Origin: Picochlorum sp. 'celeri'
Lineage: Eukaryota; Chlorophyta; Trebouxiophyceae
NCBI GenBank assembly: GCA_010909725.1
Contig: JAACMV010000008.1
Coordinates: 186,001-250,000, forward strand
Direction of reading: 5' to 3'
Length of the DNA: 64,000 nucleotides
The notes below the pieces were generated by a model. That model saw only the letters and a program-made list of their open reading frames with translations, searched no databases and was not told where the DNA came from. Below, piece by piece: positions 1 through 9,328 of this stretch; within the stretch, counting starts at the first letter, position 1; each line of letters starts with the position of its first letter. Position numbers and translations under genes: made by a program.

Positions 1-54
1 TATCACTGAAATAGTACTTAATGGTCTATAAAGTGTATCCCATGCGCCTTCAGT

Positions 55-957
55 ATGGATAATGGTGTTCGAAGGACAGTTTCACAAGGACCTGGGTATG
101 TGAACCCAAACCTTCGTTATAGCATCCAAGCACGTCAAAAGGTATTGTGAGATATCGTAAATAGTTTTCATGCTAAAATGAATCAGGAATACGGGAACCA
201 GTTTCTCATCGAAACGAGGACAAGTCGTGTCGAGTTTTTTTTTGTTGTTTTGGGGGTAGTTCATCTTTGATACGCCATATTTCTATTGCAGAAAGCCCGA
301 CGAACAACATATGATTTGAAAAAGAAAGAATGGGATGATTGGGAAGCCCAAGCAGAGCGTGAGGAGGAAGCTTATCGTGCTACAAGGCAGTTGAGCAGGC
401 TGCAGGCTGCTCCTCCTGGGACTCAACCAGATGGCAGTCGTGCACGCCGCGTGGTGAGAAGCGACTATACAGGCAATGGTAGACCTGATAGTATCAATAG
501 AAATTTTGGACGGAGAGGTCAGGTAGGGTTTCCATCCCGAATGAGTAGAAGAGATGCTCCTCCTCCTCCTCCACAACCTGGCACTCGGCTAGACAGACAA
601 GAGGAAAGAGAAACGCCTTCTTCGTCGCAGATGGAGGATGCCAAGAAGAAATTTGTTCAGCAAAGGCTTATGCAGAAGGTTATGGGGTTTTCCAGAGTTG
701 TGGAAGAAATTCAAACATCTCAGAAGAGTAGGATGGCTGGGGATGGTATTGAGAGCAGCAGGCAGAAGAAGAATGCGAGCACTGTCACCAGAAATGTGAG
801 GAGGGCTCCTCGCCAAACGATGAGTAAGATTGATAGTAGTCCTAGTATGAATCTGGATCGACGAAAGAACCAGAAAAGAGGCGAGGCTCCTCCCCTTGCA
901 GAAACGGTGGGATCTGATGCCTGGGCAGAGTCGTCCAGCGATTTGTTGGATTGGTAA
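55..957 (+). CDS. hypothetical basic/charged protein, two exons
   Basis: I do not recognise this protein. The model is join(55..141,292..957), 250 aa. Exon 1 begins with an ATG at 55 and ends in a Lys codon before a GTATTG donor. The 150-nt intron ends in a TTCTATTGCAG acceptor and the phase is 0 on both sides. Exon 2 is open to the TAA at 955-957. The product has no signal peptide or membrane segment. It is rich in Arg, Lys, Gln and Ser, with a charged helical stretch (EAQAEREEEAYRATRQ) near residues 40-60 and a poly-Pro run near residue 120. The composition suggests a largely disordered scaffold or nucleic-acid-associated protein, which is inference. The kelch gene follows 77 bp downstream on the same strand. 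Confidence 0.6.
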
Positions 958-1034
958 AATGCTCTGCTGTGCATTCCATGCCTGCTAAAAAAAATAAAAT
1001 ATTTATATATATCATGGTAATTTAGTCTGTTGAT

Positions 1035-3006
1035 ATGGCATCCACGGTGCAAACCGGGGAAGAACTGTTGGACAATGTTGCGAGTTGTTTACAGCGCCGA
1101 GGGAGTGCTAGCTGTGCCGTTGGGGACGACTATATATTGATTTTTGGAGGAGAAAATGGTGAGAAATGTTTCAGGGATTGTTGGAAGTTTCATGTGTCAG
1201 AAAAGCGATTTGAATTTGTTGGGGAAGCACCAGAGACATGTTCACCAAGGTCTTTTCATACCGCTACTCTTATCGGAGGGGTTGTCTGGTTGATTGGTGG
1301 GGGAAACATGTTTGCAAAGAAGAGACAAGTCGTGGACGATGTTTGGTATTTTGATATCACGGCGCAAAGCTGGCATCATGTTGATGTCGAGTGCGTTGAT
1401 TGTTGTTTCCGAGTCTGGATGTAGCATGTTGGCTGACACTCAATTGTGTGACCGCTGTAGGGGTGAGGCGGAAGCTTTGTCACGAACGGGACATGGTGCA
1501 TGTATAAAACCGAATGAGAGCAACGTTATTGTGATCTTTGGGGGCTATAGTGTTTCGTCTGGCCGGCAGAGAGGTGGTACCTGGAGAAATGATATTGTTG
1601 AATTTGATGTCTCTACAAAGACGTGCAGGATCGTCGATGCAAGGAATCCTCCATCCCCAAGGGCACATATGTCATTTCATCGGGTTGGCAACTATTGTAT
1701 ATCTCTGTTTGGTCGATCAGGGGCTAAAACGTTGATATCTAAACACAAATGTCTGGCTGTCTACGATCCATCCACCATGACATGGTTAAATGAGACATCT
1801 GGGAAAGGAGAAGTGCCGTCTGCACGGTATAGTCATGTGTCGTCGGTGTTGAGATCTAATGTGATTGTTTTCGGGGGTGTCTTGGACAAGGCTGATTCTT
1901 CTGGAGGGGGTACAGTGTCGGTGTTGCATTTCGATCAGAAGAAGAATGCCTTCATTTGGCTCAAGGGCGGGTCAAAAAAACCGGGATTGATTCAGCATAG
2001 AGTAGGGCATGTTCAAAGCATAATTGATGATATATTGTACATTATGGGTGGTTTTTACCAGCACTCGTATCATGTTGATGTGAACATTCTGAAATTCTTC
2101 ATTGGAGAGACATCTTTCAACTGTGTGATGTGTGATTCGGGTATTTCAATTTCAGAATCTGCGATTTCCGAAACTGAGGACCCTATATCATGCAGTAGAA
2201 GTATGACAAAGCGGCAGAGACGCACATTAGATGCGTTACATGGGGAGCTCAATGGCCTTTCCTCCCTGAGACCAGACAAGGCACCAAAAGGATCTGTTGC
2301 ATACTTGGAGAAGGAGTTGGCAATTTCAGATCTCAAATGGAAAGAGGCGAAAGAAGAGTCGCTAAATTGGAAAAAGTTGGCAGAGGAAGAGCGCGAGAAA
2401 TCAGATAGATTTGCAGAGAAACTTGTTCAGGCTGAACACAAATATTTCACACTGTCAAAATCTCTCTCCATGCTTGCAGAATTTTTCCGATTAGGAGATC
2501 TAGATTCATGCTATGATAGTATCGGAGGATATATAACTCAACAAATTGCCGAATATGAGCGCATGCAAAAGGAGAGCAGGGGAAAGTTGGCAGTCTTGCA
2601 TGAGCAAGTACACAAGTATCAAGAGAACCAAGAGCAACTAGAAAGCACTCTCGTGCAGTGTAGGAAAGATTCTGAGAATCTGGAGAGTACCTACAAAAGT
2701 TTACTGGAGAAATCTGCAAATGACATGAAATTGCTGATGTCTCGATATAACCAAGATACATCAAAGAGCAAAGCAGAATTGAATAATCTCCGCAATCAAG
2801 TTGACGTTCTCAATACTGACTTGGACATGAGAGCATCGTATTGTGCAGATTTGGAGAAAAGCTGTACAGAATTGAGGACCAAATGCACTGATTTAGAATC
2901 TGCATTACGCGATATAAAAGAACAAATGTGTGCGAAAGAGGAAGAGAACGAAAAGTTGCAGAAAAAATTGTCCGTCATCAAACAGGCGATTGGGGAGAAT
3001 GTTTGA
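1035..3006 (+). CDS. kelch-repeat / coiled-coil protein
   Basis: Model join(1035..1390,1461..3006), 633 aa. The 70-nt intron (GTGCGTTG...CTGTAG) joins a phase-2 codon and restores one frame across what look like two ORFs. The N-terminal ~330 residues hold about six kelch blades, visible as hydrophobic-GG motifs (LIFGGENG, VWLIGGGN, VIVIFGGY, VIVFGGVL, LYIMGGFY). The C-terminal ~280 residues are a long heptad-rich coiled coil. Kelch propeller plus coiled coil is a usual plan for cytoskeletal or trafficking scaffolds. No F-box, BTB or enzymatic domain is seen, so partners are unknown. It converges with the TTL gene, leaving 36 bp between stops. Confidence 0.85.
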
Positions 3007-3042
3007 TTGCAGTCGATTTCGTGAATATGTATTACAGTATTG

Positions 3043-4920
3043 CTACAACTCAGATTTGATATTTTTTCTTTTAAGGTTTGCATCAATGTTGCACATTTTT
3101 TCCAACAGCCTCTCAGCGCTCATGCTACTGCGCAGGTTCTCCTTTTCTCTCAGGAGAGCATACAAGATTTCATCAATGTGGCTAGGCTCAAATGGCTGCT
3201 CCTCCACCGCATCTTTCGGGCGAAATGTGGTATGTGAACTGTACGGCACCGTAGGTAATCGTCTAATTCCATCTTGGATCCACGATATAGCACGAAGGAC
3301 CAAGTCGCGTGCAGCGGTCACCTTTTGTGTCTTGAGGGAATATCCAGTTTCCAGACATGTCTCTGCATTTGCAGCACCGAGGCAATGCAGTGACTCATAA
3401 ATTTCCTCAGTCAGAGGCGAAAATCCCTTTTCAATTGCATTTCTTCTCTCAAAAAGCATATCAAGTGTTTTAGCTAAAACAACCACGCCAATGTGGCACT
3501 CTGGATTTCTAGACCCTGCAACTGCGGATTCTGCCTCCTGTCGATGAGCCTTCATAGCGGCATGCCTCCTAGACAAGATATACAACAGACCGTCTATAAA
3601 ATATTCCTTCTGCCTATCGAATATACTTTCACCGCACACAACTTTAGAACGTGGAACCTTCTCTCCACGATCCACCTTGTATTTTGGCACACAACCCACC
3701 ACTTTTCTTGCCATGGATGGCAGATAATTTACCTCAATTAACCAAGGCTTCATATCCGAGTCTAGCACAAAATCAACGCCCAAGAACTCAAAATTACCTT
3801 CTTGGTAGTACAGTAATCGTCTAACTTCCTTCCGAATCCCAGGAATAGCTGCAGCCAAAGTCCTCGCTGTGCTCTGTTTTACTGTAGACCAAATCCTATC
3901 AAATGCATCATCACCACCCGTCTTTTCCAATAAATACTGCTTCAATTCGGTCATCGACCAAGGATCCTTTGCCTTGGTCCGATTTTGTAGAAACAGGTTG
4001 ACGATTAAATCATTAGCTTGCTCCAACGTGTCTCTATCATGCTCTGGGAAGAATTCCTTGTCTCCGAATGGGATGATGCTCCCATCAAACACATACCCAC
4101 GAATGGAATCAAGCCCACCGGAAATAACTGTCCATATCCTGAACGTAAAAGGAATATTTTCGATCAACATCTGATTTCCGATAAACTTCTGCGCAAGAAT
4201 ATACCCATACGGACTAGACGTCTTTGTTTTCTTCCGCTTGATCTCTACATATTTTGTCATCAGTTTCCCCATGATATCTTTAAGTTTCACTGGCGTCACA
4301 CCCTGCCCTCTGTGTTTATTTTCTTTCAATACCCACACGGATTCTTCATCCTCCGCACGAGCATGTTTGACATACTCTTGCAATTTCTTCATCCCATCAG
4401 GCAGCGCAAAAGACAGAGGCATCACCCCAACCATCCCTCCATACCCAGACCAGAGTGTCCTCACAATACCACTCTTCTGCGAAATCACACTCAGCCCAGG
4501 TGTCACGGAAATCACCTGAGTATCCTTCAAAGGCATCGTCTTGAATATCTTCTTCCCTTGCGCTCTATTTGTGAGCAAATAATCCCAAGAGATGCATCCT
4601 CCTTTGCATGCCTTGCCCTTCTCAGATGCATTTGATGAAACTCCTGCAAGTGCATAGGACGCACTATGCTGCTCTATTATATCCTTCATGATATCTGTTT
4701 CTCCTTTACGGAACACATACTGCATGGAGCATAGAGGCACTCGTGTGATGGTTTTGCCCTGGACCAATACACTCTAGAAAGAACAACCAATTCACACATC
4801 AAGCCAACGTACATCTTCCAACCACAGCCGAAACCGGCCCTCTGAGACCTCAGCAGGCTGTGCTCTTGTGCAAAGGCACCATTGAAGAGCAAGCGTGATC
4901 AAAATCCCAATCCCAATCAT
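3043..4920 (-). CDS. tubulin-tyrosine-ligase-family (TTL) protein with N-terminal signal segment
   Basis: Model complement(join(3043..4773,4813..4920)), 612 aa. Exon 1 encodes a hydrophobic N-terminus (MIGIGILITLALQWCLC, then TRAQPAEV) that reads as a signal peptide or anchor. It is joined in phase 0 across a 39-nt intron (GTACGT...TTTCTAG). The TTL ATP-grasp fold is shown by LKENKHRGQG, YILAQKFI, FTFRIWTV and the metal-binding LGVDFVLDSDMKPWLIEVN, followed by LPSMAR. TTL/TTLL enzymes ligate Tyr, Glu or Gly to proteins, classically tubulin in the cytosol. An N-terminal signal would instead place this one in the secretory pathway, so the substrate is open. The C-terminal ~150 residues are helical and unassigned. 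Confidence 0.82.
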
Positions 4921-5132
4921 CAGTCCACAGCAGTACTGGGCCCCCCTAGACACAGTACTCTCGTCTCAACCACGATTGATTCGGATGGGCAGCCACCTAC
5001 TCGCCATACGAGTATATTTTTATATGAGTGCAATGTATATAATCCATGCAAGGGAGAATCCCGCCATAGAGGTCATGAACCAGAGCCTTTGTAGTAATAG
5101 AGAAGCAGTCCACTGTGGATGGGCTGCCCCGA

Positions 5133-5208
5133 CCGAAGGCGAGCCTTCGGGACAGACGGCATGTCGAGCCACGGATGTGGATGACGCCTGGCGTGTGCCA
5201 GGCACGTG
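5133..5208. promoter_or_regulatory. two adjacent inverted repeats upstream of the acidic-repeat gene
   Basis: CCGAAGGC and GCCTTCGG (5133-5150) form an 8-bp perfect inverted repeat with a 2-nt spacer. GCCTGGC and GCCAGGC (5186-5203) form a 7-bp one with a 4-nt spacer that carries a CGTGTG hexamer (5192-5197). A CACGTG box follows at 5203-5208. They lie 125-200 bp upstream of the 5331 start, between divergent genes. The symmetry is seen directly. A role as transcription-factor operators, possibly iron-linked given the neighbours, is inference. Confidence 0.45.
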
Positions 5209-5330
5209 CGCTCCACAGTCCAGCAGACGACCGTGTCCATTCACCAAATCCTCGCCTACATCTATTGATCTAGCATATAAAAATATAGTAGTAGTCATTT
5301 ATCGGTATTTATATCGTAGATAGAAGCATC

Positions 5331-6299
5331 ATGGCATCGAATTGGAGGGAGACCACCGTGGTGGTGTGTTGCCTTGTTCTCGCTCAGGTGTACCTCTTTT
5401 CTCCACCTGTGGTTGAGGGGCAGTATGCGGCCCAGATCGGTTGCCTGAATGCGACATGCAAGGCCAAGCTTAGTGCATTGTTAGATCGTTATGAATATGC
5501 TGTGGATAGTGTAAATGGGTGTGATGTAGAATGCCAGTACAACTGTTATGAGGTGCTGGAGGAGGCATTGCAGAGCACCTCTGGAACGCATTGTCCACCA
5601 GTTGACAATGTGACGGCGTGCTTTGGTCTGTACGGTAATGAATGGGTAGAATTAGCTGAAGAATGCCCAGTATTTAATATTAAAGAGCAGTCTGAGGCAG
5701 AAGCAGAAGCAGAGAGCGAAGAAGAGGAAGCTGAAGCTCCATCCTCTGAAGAAGCAGAAGCAGAGAGCGAAGAACAGGAGGCTGAGGCTCCATCCTCTGA
5801 AGAGGAGGCTGAAGCGGAGAATGGTGATGCAACAGGAACAACATCAAGGCGACTCATGGAAGAGGAGGCCGAGGCAGAGAGTGAAGAAGAGGAGGCTGAG
5901 GCCCCATCTTCTCAAGAAGAGGCTGAAGCAGAGGCAGAGGCAGAGGCCCCATCTTCTCAAGAAGAGGCAGAAGCAGAGGCAGAAGCAACATCAGAGGAGG
6001 CAGAAGCAGAAGCAGAGGCAGAGGCCGAGGCAACTGGAGAAGAGGCAGAAGCAGAAGCAGAGGGTGAATGCTCCTCTTCTGAAGGTGGTGAAGGAGAAGG
6101 AGAGGGAGAAGGAGAAGCTGACTTTGTTGGGAAGGGTTGTTTCCCAGAGTTTGAGACACTCACTGACTTCAAGGTATATACAGAAGGTGCATACTATGCA
6201 GCTGTCTGGGATAAGCCAACAAACACCATCGGTGTCATTCTTAGCGTCTTCTTCTGGCTGGGCCTTGCTGGAATGGGTGTGTATCTTGGTAGAAAATAA
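5331..6299 (+). CDS. secreted/membrane protein with long Glu-Ala acidic repeats
   Basis: 322 aa, intronless, no family recognised. The N-terminus is a signal peptide (hydrophobic VVVCCLVLAQVYLFSPPVVEG). It is followed by a Cys-rich domain (residues ~30-110, about eight Cys with spacing like CLNATC and CDVECQYNC). Next comes ~150 residues of EAEAEAE/EEEAEAPSS repeats (5690-6120), then a short domain and a C-terminal membrane span (IGVILSVFFWLGLAGMGVYL) ending GRK. It is therefore predicted as a type I membrane protein with an extracellular or luminal acidic stalk. Dense Glu could bind metal, and the neighbours are an [2Fe-2S] protein and FTR1, so a role in iron capture is an attractive inference. 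Repeat length is likely polymorphic. Confidence 0.85.
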   Translation: MASNWRETTVVVCCLVLAQVYLFSPPVVEGQYAAQIGCLNATCKAKLSALLDRYEYAVDSVNGCDVECQYNCYEVLEEALQSTSGTHCPPVDNVTACFGLYGNEWVELAEECPVFNIKEQSEAEAEAESEEEEAEAPSSEEAEAESEEQEAEAPSSEEEAEAENGDATGTTSRRLMEEEAEAESEEEEAEAPSSQEEAEAEAEAEAPSSQEEAEAEAEATSEEAEAEAEAEAEATGEEAEAEAEGECSSSEGGEGEGEGEGEADFVGKGCFPEFETLTDFKVYTEGAYYAAVWDKPTNTIGVILSVFFWLGLAGMGVYLGRK

Positions 6300-6345
6300 T
6301 TCAGTACTATTACATCATTTGTAAAACATCATATACATATTACTA

Positions 6346-6876
6346 CTACTGCCCAAACGTATCATCTAGGGCTACAGCAGCGAGTTGCTGGACATCATGA
6401 CCACACGCAACCTTGACACACGTCACCTCCTCATCATGAGCTGGTATGGATACATGCACTGCAGGTCCACGCTTGCACTGTCCAAGGCATGTCGAACTCC
6501 GAACATCTACTCGAAGCCCATTGATGCGCATAGCATCTTCCTGAAGAGCCTTTAGAACGCGAGTTGACCCACGTTTGCAGCAATGCTTTGATGAACACAC
6601 AGACAAGACCACATCACTGATGCAGCATGAGTCATGCTGGTCTTCCTCCCGTACATACTTTTGAAGTCTCGCTAAATTCACATCTACATCCGTTTCCCTC
6701 CGCACATCACTTTCTATCCGATTATCTACTGCTCTCAAACGCCTACTACTATGACTTCTCTGTGGTTGACAATGGAAAACACGTGGCTGGACCATTCGTC
6801 CACTAGGACCACATGTTGACACACAAGCCTGGTCCATAGGACCCCTACTCCAATCGAAGCGAATACTGCCACTCAT
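6346..6876 (-). CDS. thioredoxin-like [2Fe-2S] ferredoxin-type protein
   Basis: 176 aa, intronless. The C-terminal half (from about residue 95) has the thioredoxin-fold [2Fe-2S] signature: CSSKHCCKRGS for the first cysteines, then CLGQCKRGPAVHV for the second pair, as in NuoE-like and bacterial/algal thioredoxin-like ferredoxins. The N-terminal ~60 residues are rich in Arg, Ser and Cys, lack acidic residues early on, and may be an organellar targeting sequence. The likely role is electron transfer or Fe-S carriage; the partner is not deducible. It ends 46 bp from the acidic-repeat gene (convergent) and is divergent from FTR1 across a 449-bp shared promoter. Confidence 0.78.
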   Translation of the reverse strand: MSGSIRFDWSRGPMDQACVSTCGPSGRMVQPRVFHCQPQRSHSSRRLRAVDNRIESDVRRETDVDVNLARLQKYVREEDQHDSCCISDVVLSVCSSKHCCKRGSTRVLKALQEDAMRINGLRVDVRSSTCLGQCKRGPAVHVSIPAHDEEVTCVKVACGHDVQQLAAVALDDTFGQ

Positions 6877-6950
6877 TTTTATACCTATACCAAATAAAAG
6901 TACTAAATAATGCCTCTTAGAACGTGACTATGCGGATGTCTTGTGTGAAA

Positions 6951-7006
6951 CGTGTGTCGTTGGTGGAGGATGAAATGACACGCGCCAGGCGTGTGTCGAG
7001 CACACG
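6951..7006. promoter_or_regulatory. cluster of CACACG/CACGCG-type hexamers in the ferredoxin-FTR1 divergent promoter
   Basis: CGTGTG (6951-6956), CACGCG (6979-6984), CGTGTG (6990-6995) and CACACG (7001-7006) fall within 56 bp. Several are arranged as inverted repeats with 5-nt spacers, and ACGTG-TAGAA-CACGT follows at 7131-7145. From memory, CACACG and CACGCG are the iron-deficiency elements defined in the Chlamydomonas FOX1 promoter. The match to an FTR1 promoter is suggestive, not proof. Confidence 0.4.
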
Positions 7007-7325
7007 CAAGGCAGACTCTGGCGACAGCCACTCGCACTCCATCCATCGATGCGATCCACAGCCTTTTATCCTTTCCATCGCTCTTGATGACTCACATTTC
7101 TATAATTGTAATATTTCTAGATAGGAGAGTACGTGTAGAACACGTAGATACGGCCATCTTCTGAACTCGACCTTGTCGCTCACTGTCACTGCGTGCGTGA
7201 GTGGTGAGTTCACCGCCAGGAGGTTGTATTCATTGTGCCCTGGCAGAGCCACGAACCGACTGGATCGCCTTTAGAGTGTCACTAGTCTTTGCTGATCTAT
7301 AGAAAAATAGTATAGGGCCATCATC

Positions 7326-8585
7326 ATGTCGGAATACTTTTCGATAGCTGCCCTCCTGATTATGTTCAGGGAGGCCCTGGAGGCCTCTGTCATTATTGCA
7401 GTACTCTTGCAGATGCTGAACAAGATGCAGATGACAAATCTCAAGCGATGGGTGTGGTTTGGAGCGCTACTAGGAGTTGCTATATCTGTCGTCATAGGTG
7501 TTATATTTGTGTTGGTATTTTACCTTGCCAATACCAAGCTCATGAGTGCAGAAGCATCGCTGATATTCAAAGGCTGCATCTGTTGGCTGGCAGCCATTCT
7601 CATCACGGTGGTGGCATTCGCCATGCTGAAGTTTTACAATCTGGAGAGAAAATGGAAGAGGAAACTTGAGTCTGAGTTCTCTCGAGAAAAGGCGTCAAAG
7701 AATTACAAATGGTCAATGTTTTTGCTTGCCGGGTCAGCAACCTTGAGGGAGGGTATGGAGTCGGTCCTATTCCTGACTGGAACGTCAGCGGGACTTAGTG
7801 TTAAAAGTGTCATCATCCCGGGTATCGTTGGTATCATTGCTGGATCTTTACTTGGAGTGATTGTCTATTACTCTGGTCATTCCATCAAGAGTCTGAAATG
7901 GTTCTTCATCATCTCTGCTGGCTTGTTGATGTTCATCGCAGCTGGAATGGTCATCAACGGCACAGCATTCTTTACTGGAGCTGGATTATTCGGTGTATTG
8001 TATCCATACGAATGGAGACCATGGTCGAATTTGATTGTCTGGGACGCCACCGGCTGCTGCAACCCAGACACAAATCAGGGCTGGGCATTGTTACGAGCTC
8101 TGTTTGGATGGCAGGCAGCTCCTACGAATCTGTGCGTCTTATACTGGGGGCTGTACTGGGTTGTGACCATTCCTCTTCTTGCATGGAAGGCATACAATGG
8201 CACCCTGACAGACAAGGTTGAAGCAGGTATCGATGATTTCAAATCCTTTGCACGACACGGTGTGCAGGGTGACTTTGACTCATTCAAAAAGTCTGATCAA
8301 AGCTCGGGATTAGATACACAGCCTTCTGAGAAGGAGTCTACCATCAAGTCTGCTTCGGACATGGAGTCTGGGTCTGATAGCAGAGCTGGTTCAGAAGACA
8401 ATATTGGGGCAGAGCGATTGTCTACAGATGACAATAGCTCGTCGTCATTAGACAAGAGTACGTCGACAAAGAATGAAGAGAAAAAGTCATTTGTAGAAAA
8501 CAGCAAGGCGTGGTGGCATAACACGGTGGACTCTGTCTTCAAGAGACCAAAGGCACCCGCAGCTGCACCGCAGGAACCCAATTAG
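7326..8585 (+). CDS. FTR1: high-affinity iron permease FTR1 family
   Basis: 419 aa, intronless. It shows the FTR1 plan of about seven membrane helices and both iron-binding motifs: REALEA in helix 1 (residues 15-20) and REGME in helix 4 (near residue 140). Lumen-facing Cys/Asp residues (GCCNPD) lie before the last helix. The C-terminal ~110 residues are hydrophilic and Ser/Asp/Glu-rich, probably a cytosolic regulatory tail. FTR1 proteins move Fe3+ across the plasma membrane, normally with a multicopper ferroxidase. No ferroxidase is present in this window. The adjoining promoter cluster and iron-type neighbours support an iron-uptake context. Confidence 0.93.
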   Translation: MSEYFSIAALLIMFREALEASVIIAVLLQMLNKMQMTNLKRWVWFGALLGVAISVVIGVIFVLVFYLANTKLMSAEASLIFKGCICWLAAILITVVAFAMLKFYNLERKWKRKLESEFSREKASKNYKWSMFLLAGSATLREGMESVLFLTGTSAGLSVKSVIIPGIVGIIAGSLLGVIVYYSGHSIKSLKWFFIISAGLLMFIAAGMVINGTAFFTGAGLFGVLYPYEWRPWSNLIVWDATGCCNPDTNQGWALLRALFGWQAAPTNLCVLYWGLYWVVTIPLLAWKAYNGTLTDKVEAGIDDFKSFARHGVQGDFDSFKKSDQSSGLDTQPSEKESTIKSASDMESGSDSRAGSEDNIGAERLSTDDNSSSSLDKSTSTKNEEKKSFVENSKAWWHNTVDSVFKRPKAPAAAPQEPN

Positions 8586-9328
8586 AATCTCCCATACATC
8601 AATCAATACCTTGAGTACTAGTTTATGTAATACCAAGCATTGGTACAACAGCAAAACATATACAGCCCTGACATTGCTCTGTGGTGTGTCTTTGTGAAAG
8701 CATTTCAGCCTTACTAACACCGAATTCGGTCGAATGCCACTTTCTACCGAACTGATTGCAGTCGAGGTGTACACACACAAGACAAGGATCCACGCAGGTA
8801 TATATCGTTGATCTCATGGCGTACTACTCTCATACATTTATTCACCAATGCTTCAAGGCATTGGTAATAGGAAAAGTCTCTCATATATGTTGGTGACTTT
8901 TGAGACAGATTCGAAAACGCACCGTCCCGTGAACTGATTCAGATATCTCGCTGAAGCACGGTTCTACCACACCATTTGTGTGAAAAAAATAAAAATACAG
9001 TATTATTAGCCTGAGACAGGCTATCCTGAGGGCCATTGCAGAGTTGTTTTGGTCACATGAAGGTACGGGGGGTTGGGTTTCTTTGAGGAGTCTGGGTTTG
9101 ACGCACGTTGCCATAACGCCATGGGAATGTGTCTTTAAAAATGTGATATCTTTATATGGGTTGGTGGAATGCTCCAAGGGATGTTCCAGAAATTGCCTTA
9201 CGGACTCCCGCCAACGTTGGGAGTGGAGTTGGTTTGTTCCGCAAAGCCCTGGAGAACACCCTCAACACACCTGTTGTGTGAAATCAAGTTTGTGTTGGCA
9301 TGTATGGATACCATGGACGTGCGCACTG
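8586..9328. other. intergenic stretch, no gene seen
   Basis: This holds the FTR1 3' region and the MscS 5' region. I see no convincing coding exon, tRNA or repeat. The MscS reading frame is open back to 9044, but that segment is Trp/Cys/His-rich and unlike a transit peptide. A short exon ending at GTACGG near 9062 is possible but unsupported. Confidence 0.5.

Noticed and set aside
5546..6172. Minus-strand Ser/Ala- and Leu-rich ORFs
   Set aside because: Mirror images of the Glu/Ala repeat codons of the 5331 gene.
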